Source of the DNA: an uncultured Gammaproteobacteria bacterium
GTDB lineage: Bacteria; Pseudomonadota; Gammaproteobacteria; Arenicellales; JAANXG01
Direction: 5' to 3'
DNA: 64,000 nt
NCBI GenBank assembly: GCA_947258785.1
Contig: CAMYJT010000006.1
Location: forward strand, 1-64,000
Shown here: positions 51,314 to 61,600 of the stretch, one piece after another
How the letters are laid out: every line of letters begins with the position of its first letter
Numbering within the stretch: position 1 is the stretch's first letter
The notes under the pieces: generated by a model
Told to the model about the DNA's origin: nothing
The model's database searches: none
What the model saw: the letters and a program-made list of their open reading frames with translations, nothing else
Translations under genes and position numbers: made by a program

Positions 51314-52495
51314 ATGAATGAACCGGTGGCTCCGAACACGGGCAGACGGTGGCCCCGCGGGCTGTTGCTGATGCTGGCCGGGTTGGGCGGTGCAATCGCC
51401 GTCGCGGTCTACGTCACGCGACCCGAGCCGGTGGCAGTCCGGGTCCGGGCTGTTGAGTTCGGCACCGTCCAGGCCAGTGTGGCGAACACCCGGGCGGGTA
51501 CCCTGGACGCCTGCCGCCGGGCCCGTATTTCCCCGGCGGTGGGTGGCCAAGTGATGCGCATCAACACCCGGGCTGGAGACCGGGTCAAGACCGGACAAAT
51601 CCTCCTGGAATTGTGGAACGAGGACGTCCTTGCCCAACTGGATCTTGCGGAGCGGGAGGCCGAGGCCTCTCAGGCCAGGGCGGAGGACGCTTGCGTGCGT
51701 GCGGTGGACGCGGCCCGCGAAGCGACGCGCTTGCACCGACTGCACAAGCGAGGTCTGGCGTCCGATGAACGCCGGGATCAAGCGGAAACCGAGGCCAAGG
51801 GGCGGGACGCGGCGTGCCGGGCGGCGCGGGCCAGCCTGCTGGTGAGTAATGCCCGGATTGCGGTGCGCCGGGCCACCCTGAACAAGACCGTTATAACGGC
51901 CCCTTTCGACGGCATTGTCGCCGAGTTGTCCCCGGAGGTCGGCGAGTACGTGACGCCGTCGCCGCCGGGCATCGCGACCCCGCCGGCGGTGGACGTCATC
52001 GACGACAGCTGCCTGTACGTGACCGCGCCCATCGATGAAGTAGACGCCGCGGCCATCCGGCCGCGGATGGCCGCGGCGATCACGCTGGACGCGCTGCCCG
52101 GACGGCGGTTCGCCGGCAGCGTGCGACGGGTCGCGCCATATGTGGTCGATCTGCTCAAGCAGGCGCGCACGGTTGACGTGGAACTGGACTTCGACGATCC
52201 GGGCGAAGCGGCCGCGCTGCTGACCGGTTACAGCGTGGACGTTGAAATCGTCTTAGAGGAGCGGGCGAATGTCTTGCGTGTGCCCACAGAGGCGGTGCTG
52301 GAGGGAAACCGCGTGCTGCTGCTTGATCAACGCAGCGGGCGTCTCATCGAACGTTCGATAACCCCGGGACTTTCCAACTGGCGCTACACAGAAGCCAGCG
52401 ATGGGCTGGAGAAAGGCGACCTGTTGGTGATCTCGCTGGATCGCGACGGGGTGCGGGCCGGGGCAAAAGCGGTGCGCGAGAGGCCCAGCGGGTGA
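51314..52495 (+). CDS. MacA/HlyD-type periplasmic adaptor
   Basis: A 393-residue membrane fusion protein. An N-terminal membrane anchor (LLLMLAGLGGAIAVAVYVT) is followed by the lipoyl-like domain (ARISPAVGGQVMRINTRAGDRVKTGQILLEL), a coiled-coil hairpin rich in Ala/Arg/Glu (residues 110-180), the second lipoyl half (TVITAPFDGIVAELSPEVGEYV) and a beta-barrel domain. This is the adaptor of MacAB-like tripartite ABC exporters. The stop overlaps the GTG start of the ATPase gene (GTGA). The TTG at 51305 is a possible alternative start three codons upstream. Confidence 0.88.
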   Translation: MNEPVAPNTGRRWPRGLLLMLAGLGGAIAVAVYVTRPEPVAVRVRAVEFGTVQASVANTRAGTLDACRRARISPAVGGQVMRINTRAGDRVKTGQILLELWNEDVLAQLDLAEREAEASQARAEDACVRAVDAAREATRLHRLHKRGLASDERRDQAETEAKGRDAACRAARASLLVSNARIAVRRATLNKTVITAPFDGIVAELSPEVGEYVTPSPPGIATPPAVDVIDDSCLYVTAPIDEVDAAAIRPRMAAAITLDALPGRRFAGSVRRVAPYVVDLLKQARTVDVELDFDDPGEAAALLTGYSVDVEIVLEERANVLRVPTEAVLEGNRVLLLDQRSGRLIERSITPGLSNWRYTEASDGLEKGDLLVISLDRDGVRAGAKAVRERPSG

Positions 52496-53169
52496 TTCGG
52501 CTCGAGGGAATTTGCCGTGATTTTGCTGTCGGTGAACAGACCGTTCACGCGCTCCGTAGAATCAACTTATCGGTACACTCCGGGGAATACATTGCGGTCA
52601 TGGGCCCCTCCGGATCGGGCAAGTCCACCCTGTTGAACATCATCGGTTTGTTGGACCGGCCCACCGCCGGTGTGTTCCTGTTGGCCGACCAGGACGTCAC
52701 CGGACTCAGCGATAACGAGATTGCAAGCGTGCGCCGTGATCAAATTGGTTTCGTGTTTCAGTTTTTCCATCTCGTTCCGAGACTGTCTGCCGCCGAGAAC
52801 ATCGCCTTGCCCATGACCTTGGCTGGCGTGCAACCCACGGAACGGAAGCGGCGCGTGACGGCGGTTCTGGCAGAGATCGGTCTGGCAGAGCGGTCGCACC
52901 ACCGTCCTGATCAGCTGTCCGGCGGACAGCGTCAGCGCGTCGCCATCGCCCGGGCCATGGTAATGGAGCCCTCGATCATCTTGGCCGATGAGCCGACCGG
53001 CAACCTCGACAGCAAATCGGGACAGGATGTCCTGCGTATACTGGAGCGGTTGAACGATCAAGGCATTATCCTGATCATCGTGACCCATAACGCGGAGATC
53101 GGTGATCGTGCCCGCAGGTCTATTCGTATCGTTGACGGCGCCATCGAGTCCGATGTCCAACAACGATGA
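52492..53169 (+). CDS. MacB/LolD-type ABC transporter ATPase
   Basis: A 225-residue ATPase of the FtsE/LolD/MacB group. Walker A is VMGPSGSGKSTLLNIIG (from about residue 37), the signature is LSGGQRQRVAIARA, Walker B is IILADEPTGNLDSKSG, and the H-loop is IIVTHNAE. The Q-loop segment FVFQFFHLVPRLSA is typical of type VII (MacB-like) systems. Start GTG overlaps the adaptor stop and its stop overlaps the ATG of the first permease, so the three are translationally coupled. Confidence 0.94.
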   Translation: MIRLEGICRDFAVGEQTVHALRRINLSVHSGEYIAVMGPSGSGKSTLLNIIGLLDRPTAGVFLLADQDVTGLSDNEIASVRRDQIGFVFQFFHLVPRLSAAENIALPMTLAGVQPTERKRRVTAVLAEIGLAERSHHRPDQLSGGQRQRVAIARAMVMEPSIILADEPTGNLDSKSGQDVLRILERLNDQGIILIIVTHNAEIGDRARRSIRIVDGAIESDVQQR

Positions 53170-54371
53170 TCGTCACCGACGTCATCGCCTTCACCGTCCG
53201 ATCGCTGCAGGGGTTCCGGCTGCGCACGGCATTGATGCTGGTCGCGATGGCGATCGGTGTCGCGGCGGTGATTGTTCTGACCGCCTTGGGCGAAGGCGCC
53301 CGGCGCTTCGTCGCCGATCAGTTTTCCGCCTTGGGCACGCACCTGCTGATTGTGCTGCCGGGCCGCTCGGAGACCACCGGTGGTCCGCCACCGTTGCTGG
53401 GCGAAACACCGCGGAACCTGACGCTGGATGACGCCCTGGCGTTGCGGCGGCTCGCCGGAGTGCGTCGCGTCGCACCGATTTCCCTGGGCAACGCGGACAT
53501 CTCGGTGGGGCGGCGTCAGCGGGAAGTGTTGATCGTCGGCACCAACGAGGAGTATCAGCATGTACGCCAACTGCTTATCGGCCAGGGTCGTTTCCTGGCC
53601 ACTCCGGACCCCCGGCGCTTGTCGCCCGAATGCGTCCTCGGCACCGAGGTGCGCCGCGAGTTGTTCGGCCCCACGCTCGCCCTCGGCCGATGGGTGCGCC
53701 TGGGCGAACGGCGCTGCCGGGTGGTGGGGGTGCTTGGCACGCAGCAGCACTCGCTGGGGGTGGCAATGGACGAAATCGTGCTGGTCCCGGTGGCGTTTGC
53801 GCTCACCTTGTTTAACAAAGAGTCGCTGTTCCGCGTGCTGGTGGAGGTGCGGTCGCGTGATCGGGTCAAACAGACCGAACAGGGCATTCGCGATCTGATT
53901 CGTGCCCGGCACGACGGAGAGGACGATGTCACGGTCATTGCACAGGACGCTGTGCTGGCGACCTTCGATAAAGTGCTGCGTGCGTTGACGTTTGCGGTGG
54001 CGGGCATTGCGGCGATCGCGCTGGCGGTGGCCGGGGTGTTGATTATGAATGTGATGTTGATCGCGGTGACCCAGCGCACCGCCGAGATCGGATTATTGAA
54101 GGCGCTCGGGGCGCCGGCCCGTCAAATCACGATGCTGTTCGTGAGCGAAGCGGCGGCGCTTTCCTTGACCGGTGCGGTAGTCGGTCTGGCGGTCGGTCAG
54201 CTAGGGTCGTGGATCATGGCACGGACCTACCCGGACGTGCCGATTGGCGCCCCGGCTTGGGCGGTCTGGGCCGCGCTCGGAGTCGCCCTGGCGACCGGGA
54301 TTCTGTTCGGCATTCTGCCAGCGCGGCGGGCGGCTAGGCTCGACCCGGTTTCCGCCCTGTCCCGGCGCTGA
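53166..54371 (+). CDS. MacB/FtsX-type ABC permease 1
   Basis: A 401-residue permease with one N-terminal span (TALMLVAMAIGVAAVIVLTALGEGARRFV), a periplasmic domain (residues 50-260) and three C-terminal spans ending in GILFGILPARRAARLDPVSALSRR, the classical FtsX/MacB C-terminal motif. The second span region NVMLIAVTQRTAEIGLLKALGAPARQI is the coupling helix. In MacB the ATPase is fused to the permease; here it is separate as in LolCDE-like systems. Translation is coupled to the ATPase by an ATGA overlap. Confidence 0.9.
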   Translation: MIVTDVIAFTVRSLQGFRLRTALMLVAMAIGVAAVIVLTALGEGARRFVADQFSALGTHLLIVLPGRSETTGGPPPLLGETPRNLTLDDALALRRLAGVRRVAPISLGNADISVGRRQREVLIVGTNEEYQHVRQLLIGQGRFLATPDPRRLSPECVLGTEVRRELFGPTLALGRWVRLGERRCRVVGVLGTQQHSLGVAMDEIVLVPVAFALTLFNKESLFRVLVEVRSRDRVKQTEQGIRDLIRARHDGEDDVTVIAQDAVLATFDKVLRALTFAVAGIAAIALAVAGVLIMNVMLIAVTQRTAEIGLLKALGAPARQITMLFVSEAAALSLTGAVVGLAVGQLGSWIMARTYPDVPIGAPAWAVWAALGVALATGILFGILPARRAARLDPVSALSRR

Positions 54372-54661
54372 TCCGCGTGTTCCACGAAGGCGGTAAAAAC
54401 GGGTTGGTCCAGATTTGAAACGAGTAATTCAATGCAACGCTGCAGTGACGTTTTGTGCCCGGGTGCGCGCTGGTCCCGGCCCGGTCTCGAACGACCGGGC
54501 TCGCGCTTTAATCGAACGGGCACGCCTGCCGCACAAGGGGTGGTTGTGAATACACCGACTCCAACGTCTTCACTATGCTTCGCTCCGGCATGGCGTCCAG
54601 CCACCCGGGCGCTTCACCATCATCCGGGACGCCTGCCGCAAGCAGTGCGCGGGCGGACACG

Positions 54662-55861
54662 ATGATTCCGGCTGATGTCCTCAATCTGACCATGAGTTCG
54701 CTGCGGGCGCATCGGATGCGCAGCGGGCTGACCGCAGTAGGCATCGCGATCGGCATCGCTTCGGTGGTGTTGCTGACCAGTATTGGCAAGGGGGTACAGC
54801 GTTACGTGCTGACGGAATTTACCCAATTCGGCACCCACCTAGCCATGGTTACGCCGGGTAAAACGACCACCGCGGGGATCAGCGGTTCGGTGCTTGCAAC
54901 GGTGAAACCGCTGACCATCGAAGACGGCGAATCATTGCGCGGGATCGAGCACGTGCGCGGCGTGGTGTCGGTGGTGCAGGGTAATGCGGAAGTGGAGCAC
55001 GGGCGGCGCGGTCGCCGAACCATGGTCATCGGCACCGGGCACGAGGCGCCCATCATTTGGAATTTCAAGCCCGCAGTGGGCCGTTTCCTGCCGGCGGACG
55101 ACCCGAGAACGGCGCGGCCATATGCTGTCCTCGGCGCCAAGGTCAAGCAGGAATTGTTCGGCGTGGCGAATCCGCTCGGCAGCCGAGTGCGCATCGGCGC
55201 CGAATCGTTCCGCGTCATTGGCATCATGGAGGTCAAGGGACAGCTACTGGGGTTCGATCTCGACGACGCGGTATACGTTCCGGTCGGCCGGGCCTTGGAA
55301 ATGTTTGATCGGGAGAGTGTGATGGAGATCGACGTGCTCTACGGCGAGCACGCCGACGTCGAGCGTCTCAAGCAGAGCATCGCCAAACGCCTCACGGACA
55401 GGCACGGACGGGAAGACTTCACCATCATCACTCAAGAGCAGATGCTCGACATCCTCGGCTCGGTGCTGAATGTGCTGACCTTTGCGGTGGGGGCGCTGGG
55501 GAGTATTTCGTTGCTGGTCGGTGGGATTGGGATCCTGACCATCATGATCATTGCGGTGAACGAGCGGACTTCGGAAGTCGGCCTGCTGCGCGCCCTGGGT
55601 GCGAAGCGGTCGCAGGTGTTGACCTTGTTTTTGGGCGAGGCGGTTGGACTGGCCGGAGTCGGCGGGCTGTTGGGACTCGCGCTGGGATTCGGTGTCGCCC
55701 AGTTGCTGTCGTGGATTGTCCCGGGGCTGCCGGTGAAGACGACCTGGTCGTTTTCGCTGCTGGCCCTGGCCCTGGCCGCACTGATTGGTGTGCTGGCGGG
55801 AATTCTGCCTGCGCGTCGGGCCGCGCGGCTGGACCCGGTGGAGGCGCTGCGTGCGGAGTGA
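54662..55861 (+). CDS. MacB/FtsX-type ABC permease 2
   Basis: A 399-residue second permease of the same family, starting MIPADVLNLTMSSLRAHRMRSGL with first span VGIAIGIASVVLLTSIGKGVQRYV. The C-terminal part has LTIMIIAVNERTSEVGLLRALGAKRSQVL and ends GILPARRAARLDPVEALRAE. It shares the FtsX motifs with permease 1 but the periplasmic domains diverge. A gap of 290 bp separates the two genes, which is large for one operon. A heterodimeric permease served by the single ATPase is the simplest reading. An upstream frame to 54575 has no support. Confidence 0.9.
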   Translation: MIPADVLNLTMSSLRAHRMRSGLTAVGIAIGIASVVLLTSIGKGVQRYVLTEFTQFGTHLAMVTPGKTTTAGISGSVLATVKPLTIEDGESLRGIEHVRGVVSVVQGNAEVEHGRRGRRTMVIGTGHEAPIIWNFKPAVGRFLPADDPRTARPYAVLGAKVKQELFGVANPLGSRVRIGAESFRVIGIMEVKGQLLGFDLDDAVYVPVGRALEMFDRESVMEIDVLYGEHADVERLKQSIAKRLTDRHGREDFTIITQEQMLDILGSVLNVLTFAVGALGSISLLVGGIGILTIMIIAVNERTSEVGLLRALGAKRSQVLTLFLGEAVGLAGVGGLLGLALGFGVAQLLSWIVPGLPVKTTWSFSLLALALAALIGVLAGILPARRAARLDPVEALRAE

Positions 55862-55941
55862 ACCGGCATGAGGCCGCCGGGTGACCCGCGGCAGCAGCGG
55901 CCTTACCGAATGCTGCCCGTCGCCGCCCCAGCCGGAGTGCG

Positions 55942-58662
55942 GTGGTGACTTTTGACCTGACGCCGACGATGGCCTCCCGCTCGGTGCGCTTGCCAGATCG
56001 CCGGACACTGGCGGCGTTTCTCGCCGGCGGTGGCTTGGTGGTGACGCCGACCCGGCGGCTGCGCCGCCACGTGCTGGCGGAGTACGCGCGCACGCAACAA
56101 GAACAGGGGCGGACGGCCTGGTCAACCCCAGCAGTGCGGTCGTGGAACGAGTGGTTGACGGACAACTGGCGCCAGCTCGAAGTCCGCGTTGCGGCGCAGG
56201 GCCAGCCGCTGCCGATGCTGTTGACCGACGCGCAGGAAACCTGGCTGTGGGGCTCGGTGATACAGGACTCCCTGGGGTCCCGCCCGGATTACCAATTACT
56301 GCATCTGTCGGCCACCGCCGGTGCGGCCGCCGAGGCGTGGCGTCTGTTGTGGCAGTGGCAGATCGCGGCCGAAGGTCTCGACGACGGCAACAACGAAGAC
56401 GTCCGCGCCTTCAACGCCTGGGTGCGCGATTTCCGCAGCCGCTGCGTGGCGCAGCAGTGGCAGAGTACGGCCGCGCTGACCGATACACTGGCCAGCGCGG
56501 TGGGGGGGTTGTGGCGCCCCATTGGCCCACTCTGGTGGTTGGGCTTCGACGACTTCACGCCGGCGCAAATCGATCTGTTCGAGCGCCTGACGGGTGCCGG
56601 TGTCGACGTACGCATCGCGGTGGTTGAACGCCCCCCCGGAGAGGCCGTAGTGGTGGCGTGTCGCGATCCCCGCGACGAAATGGAACGGGCGGCGGGATGG
56701 GCCCGCGCCCTGCTCGAACGAGGCGAGCCCGGACCCATCGGGGTGGTGTTCGATGACCTGCGTCCGATCTGGGACCGTGTTGAACGTGTGTTTCGAACTG
56801 TTTTGGCGACTGACGGCGATGACCGAGATGTGTTTCACCTATCGATGGGTAAACCGTTGGGTGACTACCCGATTATTGCCGATGCCCTCACTGTACTGCG
56901 CTATTTGGCCGGGCCCAGACCGATGCGGGAGATGTCCCGGCTACTGCGCTCACCGTTTCTTCGCGGCGGGGTCCACGAAACCGCTCAGCGAGGGGCGCTC
57001 GATTGGTGGTTACGGAGCACCGGGCGGGACCGCTTGGGCATCGATGGTCTCGGAGATATGTTGGCGACCACAGAACACGGGTGCCCGGTGCTGGCCGATG
57101 GCCTGGCCGGGGTGCGGCGTCTGGCGTCCGGGTTGGCGGCGGTGGCCGCCCCGTCAGTGTGGTCGGAGATCTTTACCCAATGGCTGCGGCGATTCGGATG
57201 GCCCGGCGACCGGGCCTTGGCGAATCCAGAGTACCAAGCGGTCGAGGCGTGGCGCGACACACTCGGTCGATTTGCCGCGTTGGGGGCTGTGGTGCCGGCG
57301 TTGACGCTCGGCGATGCCCTGGCCATCTGGTTGGGCCTCGTCCAACGGTGCATCTTTCAAGCGGATTCGACTCCGGCACCGGTGCAGGTCATGGGCTTGG
57401 TCGAGGCCGGCGGTGTGCAATTCACCCACCTGTGGCTGGCGGGGATGAGCGATGACCGTTGGCCGCCGCCGCTGCGGCCGAATCCGTTCCTGCCGCATCC
57501 TATGCAGCGGCGCCTGAAGCTGCCTGGGGCGAGTGCGCAGCAGACGCTCGACGCGGCGGAGCGGGCCACGGTCCGGCTGTTGCACAGCGCACCACGGATT
57601 GTGGTGAGCTATCCCTGCCGCCGCGATCAACAGCCCGTCGGTCTCAGTCCACTGTTTGGGCACCTAGCGCGCCGACGCGCGGCGACGCTGCAGATCAGTG
57701 ACGTCAAGGGCTACGCCCGTCAGGTGCAAAACGCCTCGCCGGGCCTGGAAGCCTTCGCCGACCACTGCGGACCGCCGGTTACGGAGTCGGAGTCGTTTAC
57801 AGGCGGCGTGGGGGTATTCCGTGATCAGGCGGCCTGCCCGTTTCGCGCCTTCGCGCGTCATCGCCTGCGTCTCTCACCGCCACCCAAAGATGAGCCGGGA
57901 CTGAGTGCGGCGGAACGCGGCCAGCTCGTGCACCGCTGTCTGGCCGGAATCTGGGCAAGCCTGAGGGATCAGGGGATTCTGCTCGGTCTGTCCGCAGCGG
58001 ATCAGGCCACACGGATAGACAAGGTGGTGTCGGAGGTGATGGCGCCGCCCCGGATCGGTGCCCGGGACCGGTTTCGCGCTGCATTTCTGGCCCTCGAGCG
58101 CCAGCGTTTGACCGCGTTGTTGGCCGAGTGGCTGGACGTGGAGCGGACGCGAGAGCCGTTCCAAGTAGTGGCCGTCGAGCACCCGGTCACGGTCGATCTG
58201 GCCGGGGTCGAGATGCGATTGAGGATCGATCGGGTGGACGAAACGGTGGCCGGTATACGTCTGGTCATCGATTACAAGACCGGCCGCGATGTCGGCGTGA
58301 AGCAGTGGTTCGGTGACCGGCCCGACGATCCGCAACTGCCGATTTACGCGGTGACGCTCACGCCGCCGCCCGGCGCGCTCGCTGTGGGCCAGGTACGGCG
58401 CGGCGCGTGCACGCTAACGGGCTTGGGCGTCAGCGCCTTGGCGCCGGCCATTGAGGCGTTTGATAAGAGCCGGTATTCCGGCGAATCGGACTGGAACGGA
58501 CAAACACGCCGTTGGCAAGGGGTCCTCGAACGGCTTGGTGGGGAGTTTGTCGCGGGCGATGCGCGAGTCGACCCGAAGCGCCCGCAGGCTTGCCGATACT
58601 GCGAGGTTTGGGCGGTGTGCCGGGTATTCGAGGGGTCCGGCACGGTGGAACGTCGTGCCTAA
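55942..58662 (+). CDS. AddB-like nuclease, 'probable DNA repair protein' family
   Basis: A 906-residue protein of the group often named probable DNA repair protein (TIGR03623), an AddB relative. It starts near VVTPTRRLRRHVLAEYAR with helicase-like but Walker-less N-terminal domains. The PD-(D/E)XK nuclease is seen in RLRIDRVDETVAG and LVIDYKTGRDV (about residue 775). An iron-staple pattern is present: ACPFRAFARH (Cys near 632), then CRYCEVWAVC near the C-terminus (C-x2-C-x5-C), as in AddB. GGAG lies 4 bases upstream of GTG 55942; GTG 55945 or ATG 55969 are alternatives. Its last 8 bases overlap the next gene. Confidence 0.87.
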   Translation: MVTFDLTPTMASRSVRLPDRRTLAAFLAGGGLVVTPTRRLRRHVLAEYARTQQEQGRTAWSTPAVRSWNEWLTDNWRQLEVRVAAQGQPLPMLLTDAQETWLWGSVIQDSLGSRPDYQLLHLSATAGAAAEAWRLLWQWQIAAEGLDDGNNEDVRAFNAWVRDFRSRCVAQQWQSTAALTDTLASAVGGLWRPIGPLWWLGFDDFTPAQIDLFERLTGAGVDVRIAVVERPPGEAVVVACRDPRDEMERAAGWARALLERGEPGPIGVVFDDLRPIWDRVERVFRTVLATDGDDRDVFHLSMGKPLGDYPIIADALTVLRYLAGPRPMREMSRLLRSPFLRGGVHETAQRGALDWWLRSTGRDRLGIDGLGDMLATTEHGCPVLADGLAGVRRLASGLAAVAAPSVWSEIFTQWLRRFGWPGDRALANPEYQAVEAWRDTLGRFAALGAVVPALTLGDALAIWLGLVQRCIFQADSTPAPVQVMGLVEAGGVQFTHLWLAGMSDDRWPPPLRPNPFLPHPMQRRLKLPGASAQQTLDAAERATVRLLHSAPRIVVSYPCRRDQQPVGLSPLFGHLARRRAATLQISDVKGYARQVQNASPGLEAFADHCGPPVTESESFTGGVGVFRDQAACPFRAFARHRLRLSPPPKDEPGLSAAERGQLVHRCLAGIWASLRDQGILLGLSAADQATRIDKVVSEVMAPPRIGARDRFRAAFLALERQRLTALLAEWLDVERTREPFQVVAVEHPVTVDLAGVEMRLRIDRVDETVAGIRLVIDYKTGRDVGVKQWFGDRPDDPQLPIYAVTLTPPPGALAVGQVRRGACTLTGLGVSALAPAIEAFDKSRYSGESDWNGQTRRWQGVLERLGGEFVAGDARVDPKRPQACRYCEVWAVCRVFEGSGTVERRA

Positions 58663-61600
58663 TCCGGTCGACCGCCAAACTCGGTCCCGTGCCCTGCATG
58701 CCGACCGTTCGTACATCGTGCAGGCGCCGGCGGGTTCGGGTAAGACGGAGTTGCTGGTTCGGCGCTGTCTGCGGATGTTGGCCGGCGTCCGGCACCCGGA
58801 AGAGGTCGTGGCGATCACCTTTACCCGCAAGGCGGCCGCGGAGATGCGGGAACGGATCCTCGCTGCACTTGAAGGCGGGCGATCTGAGACGCTGTCCACG
58901 GAGGTCGATCAGGAGTTGTGGCAACTGGCCCGCGCGGCCTGGCGGAACGATCAGGCCCACGACTGGCGGTTGGAACGCCACCCAGCCCGGCTGCGCATTC
59001 TAACCATTGACGCCTTGTGCGCGTCCTTGAATCGACAGATGCCCTGGTTGTCCAGGTGTGGCGCCCCCGTCGCCGTGGTGGAGGATGCGGCGGACCTCTA
59101 CCGGGAGGCGGCGTTGCGCAGCTTGCGCCTGTTGGGGGACGACGTGCCCGAGTGGTCGGCGCCGGTGTCCACCTTGTTGGTGCATTTGGACAATGATCTG
59201 ACGTGGGCCGTGAGCCTGTTGACGGACATGCTCAGTCACCGGGACCAGTGGCTGAGGCATTTGGGGGTGGGCTGGGACGTCGGCGTTACAGATTGGCGCG
59301 ATGTCTTGGAGTCCGCCTGGGGGGAGATCGTGCACAGCGAACTGGATGGCTTGCAGAGATCGGTTCCTCACGGGCTGCGCGACGAGCTGCTTGTCTGCGC
59401 GCGTTACGCGGCCCAACGCCTCGCGGAATCCGGCGCCCACTCTCCGATCGTCGTGTGGCGGGATCGAGCCGATATGCCGGACACCGGGCCCGGGTCCTTG
59501 ACCGCATGGTGCGGTCTGGCCGAACTGTTGTTGACACGTCACAACAGCCGATGGCGGGTGCGGGTGGACAAGAGCATCGGTTTTCCATCGGCGGGGAGTG
59601 GGGACGCGAATGTGATGCGGCAACGCTTGAAAATCCTGCTCAAGGGGCTTGCCGGCAACGATCATTTCCGCCGTCGCCTGGCCCGCGTTCGAAGCCTGCC
59701 GGCGCCGTGTTTTACGGAAGCTCAATGGCGGATCCTCGCGGCGGTCACGCGGGTGCTGCCGCTCGCGGCGGCGCAGTTGGAGCTGGTGTTCGCCGAGCAG
59801 GCACGGGTCGATTTCATGGAGGTAAGCCGGCGCGCAAACCTGGCGCTCGGCGATCTGCACGACCCAAGTGACCTGGCCCTGCGGCTGGACTATCGAATCC
59901 AGCACTTGCTGCTCGACGAGTTTCAGGACACGTCGCTGAGTCAATTTGAGTTGATTGAGAGCTTGACCGCGGGCTGGGAACCCGGGGATGGCCGCACGCT
60001 GTTTCTGGTCGGTGACCCCCTGCAGTCCATCTACCGATTCCGCGAGGCCGAAGTCGGCTTATTTCTACGCGTCGCCGAGCGGGGTTTGGGCAGTGTGCGG
60101 CCGGAGCTGTTGAAGCTGTCGGTCAATTTCCGCTCCGATCGCAGCCTGGTCGAATGGATCAATGGGTGTTTTCGCGGCCAGTTTCCTGCACAGTCCGACC
60201 CCGGATCCGGTGCGATCGCGTTTTCGCACTCCGAGCCGTTTGTCGACGCGATGCCCGACGCCGGGGTGGCCGTGCATCCACTGATCGATGCCGGACCCGC
60301 CGAACAGGCGCAACGTATCATCGACATTGTCCGGGCCAGCTGGAACCGGTCTCCGGAGGCCTCGATTGCCGTGCTGGTGCGCAGCCGGACGCAGCTTCGG
60401 GAATTGCTGCCCGCGCTGGATGCCGAGGGGCTGGATTATCTCGGCGTCGGTGTGCAACGCCTCGTGGATCAAGCAGTGGTTCAGGATCTGTTGTCATTGA
60501 CCCTGGCGCTGTTGTACCCGGCGGATCGCGCCGCCTGGTTGGCGGTCCTGCGTGCACCCTGGTGTGGTCTGACGCTGGTGGATCTACACACCCTGGTCGC
60601 GGAGGCGCCGGAGGCCTGTGTCTGGGAACGGATGCGCAGTGGGGATATCCTGGGACGTTTGTCGGCCGATGGGCGCTGCCGGTTGACACGGATTGCCGCC
60701 GTTTTGGAGGTCTCACTCGCCAATCGCGGCCGCTGGGATCTGCGACGCTGGGTGGCCGACGCCTGGGAGCGCCTTGGCGGGCCGGCGTGTGTCGACGAAC
60801 GCGCGCTCAACGACGCCGAACATTATTTCGACCTGCTGGCGGACCACGACGGCGGTGGCGACCTGGTCGATCTGCCGTGGTTCGAGCGGGTGGTGCGGAC
60901 CGCCTGGACCCAGTCCGAGGCGGAGGCCGGGGCCCGGTTGCAGGTGATGACCGTGCACAAGGCCAAGGGCCTGGAGTTCGACACCGTGATCGTTCCCGGC
61001 CTGGAGACGGTCCCGCAGGCCGAAGCGAAAAAGCTTTTGCTGTGGGAGGAACAGGCGGTCGGGTCCGCACATCATCTGCTGCTGGCACCGATTGGCGGAA
61101 CCGCGCCCAACCCGGATCCACACTACGAATACATTCGCCGCTTACACGCCGATAAGGGCGCCCTCGAGACTGGGCGTTTGCTGTACGTCGCATGCACCCG
61201 GGCGCGCCGCCGCCTGCACTTGGTCGGCGTGGTGCGGACGGACGACAGCGGTGCTTTGAAACCGCCCCCGGCGCGCAGTTTTCTGAGCCGGCTCTGGCCC
61301 ACCGTGCGCGGACAATTCGAAACGCAAGCTGCCGCCCAGCTCACCTTGTTCCGGCCCCGGGTAGATCCAGGCACCGAGCGGATCCTGCGCCGGCTGCCCG
61401 GATCCTGGCGCCCACCCGTTGCGGCCACGCCGGCGGTAACGGGTCCTCCACCCCCCGCCGCGGCTCCGGGAGTCGAGTTCTCGTGGGTGGGCGAAAGCGC
61501 CCGGCTTGTCGGTATTTTGTTGCACCAATCATTGCAGGACCTGGCGGCCGTGGGTCTGCCGCCGCAGCCCGATGAATTCGTCTCTGCTTATCGCGAGAGG

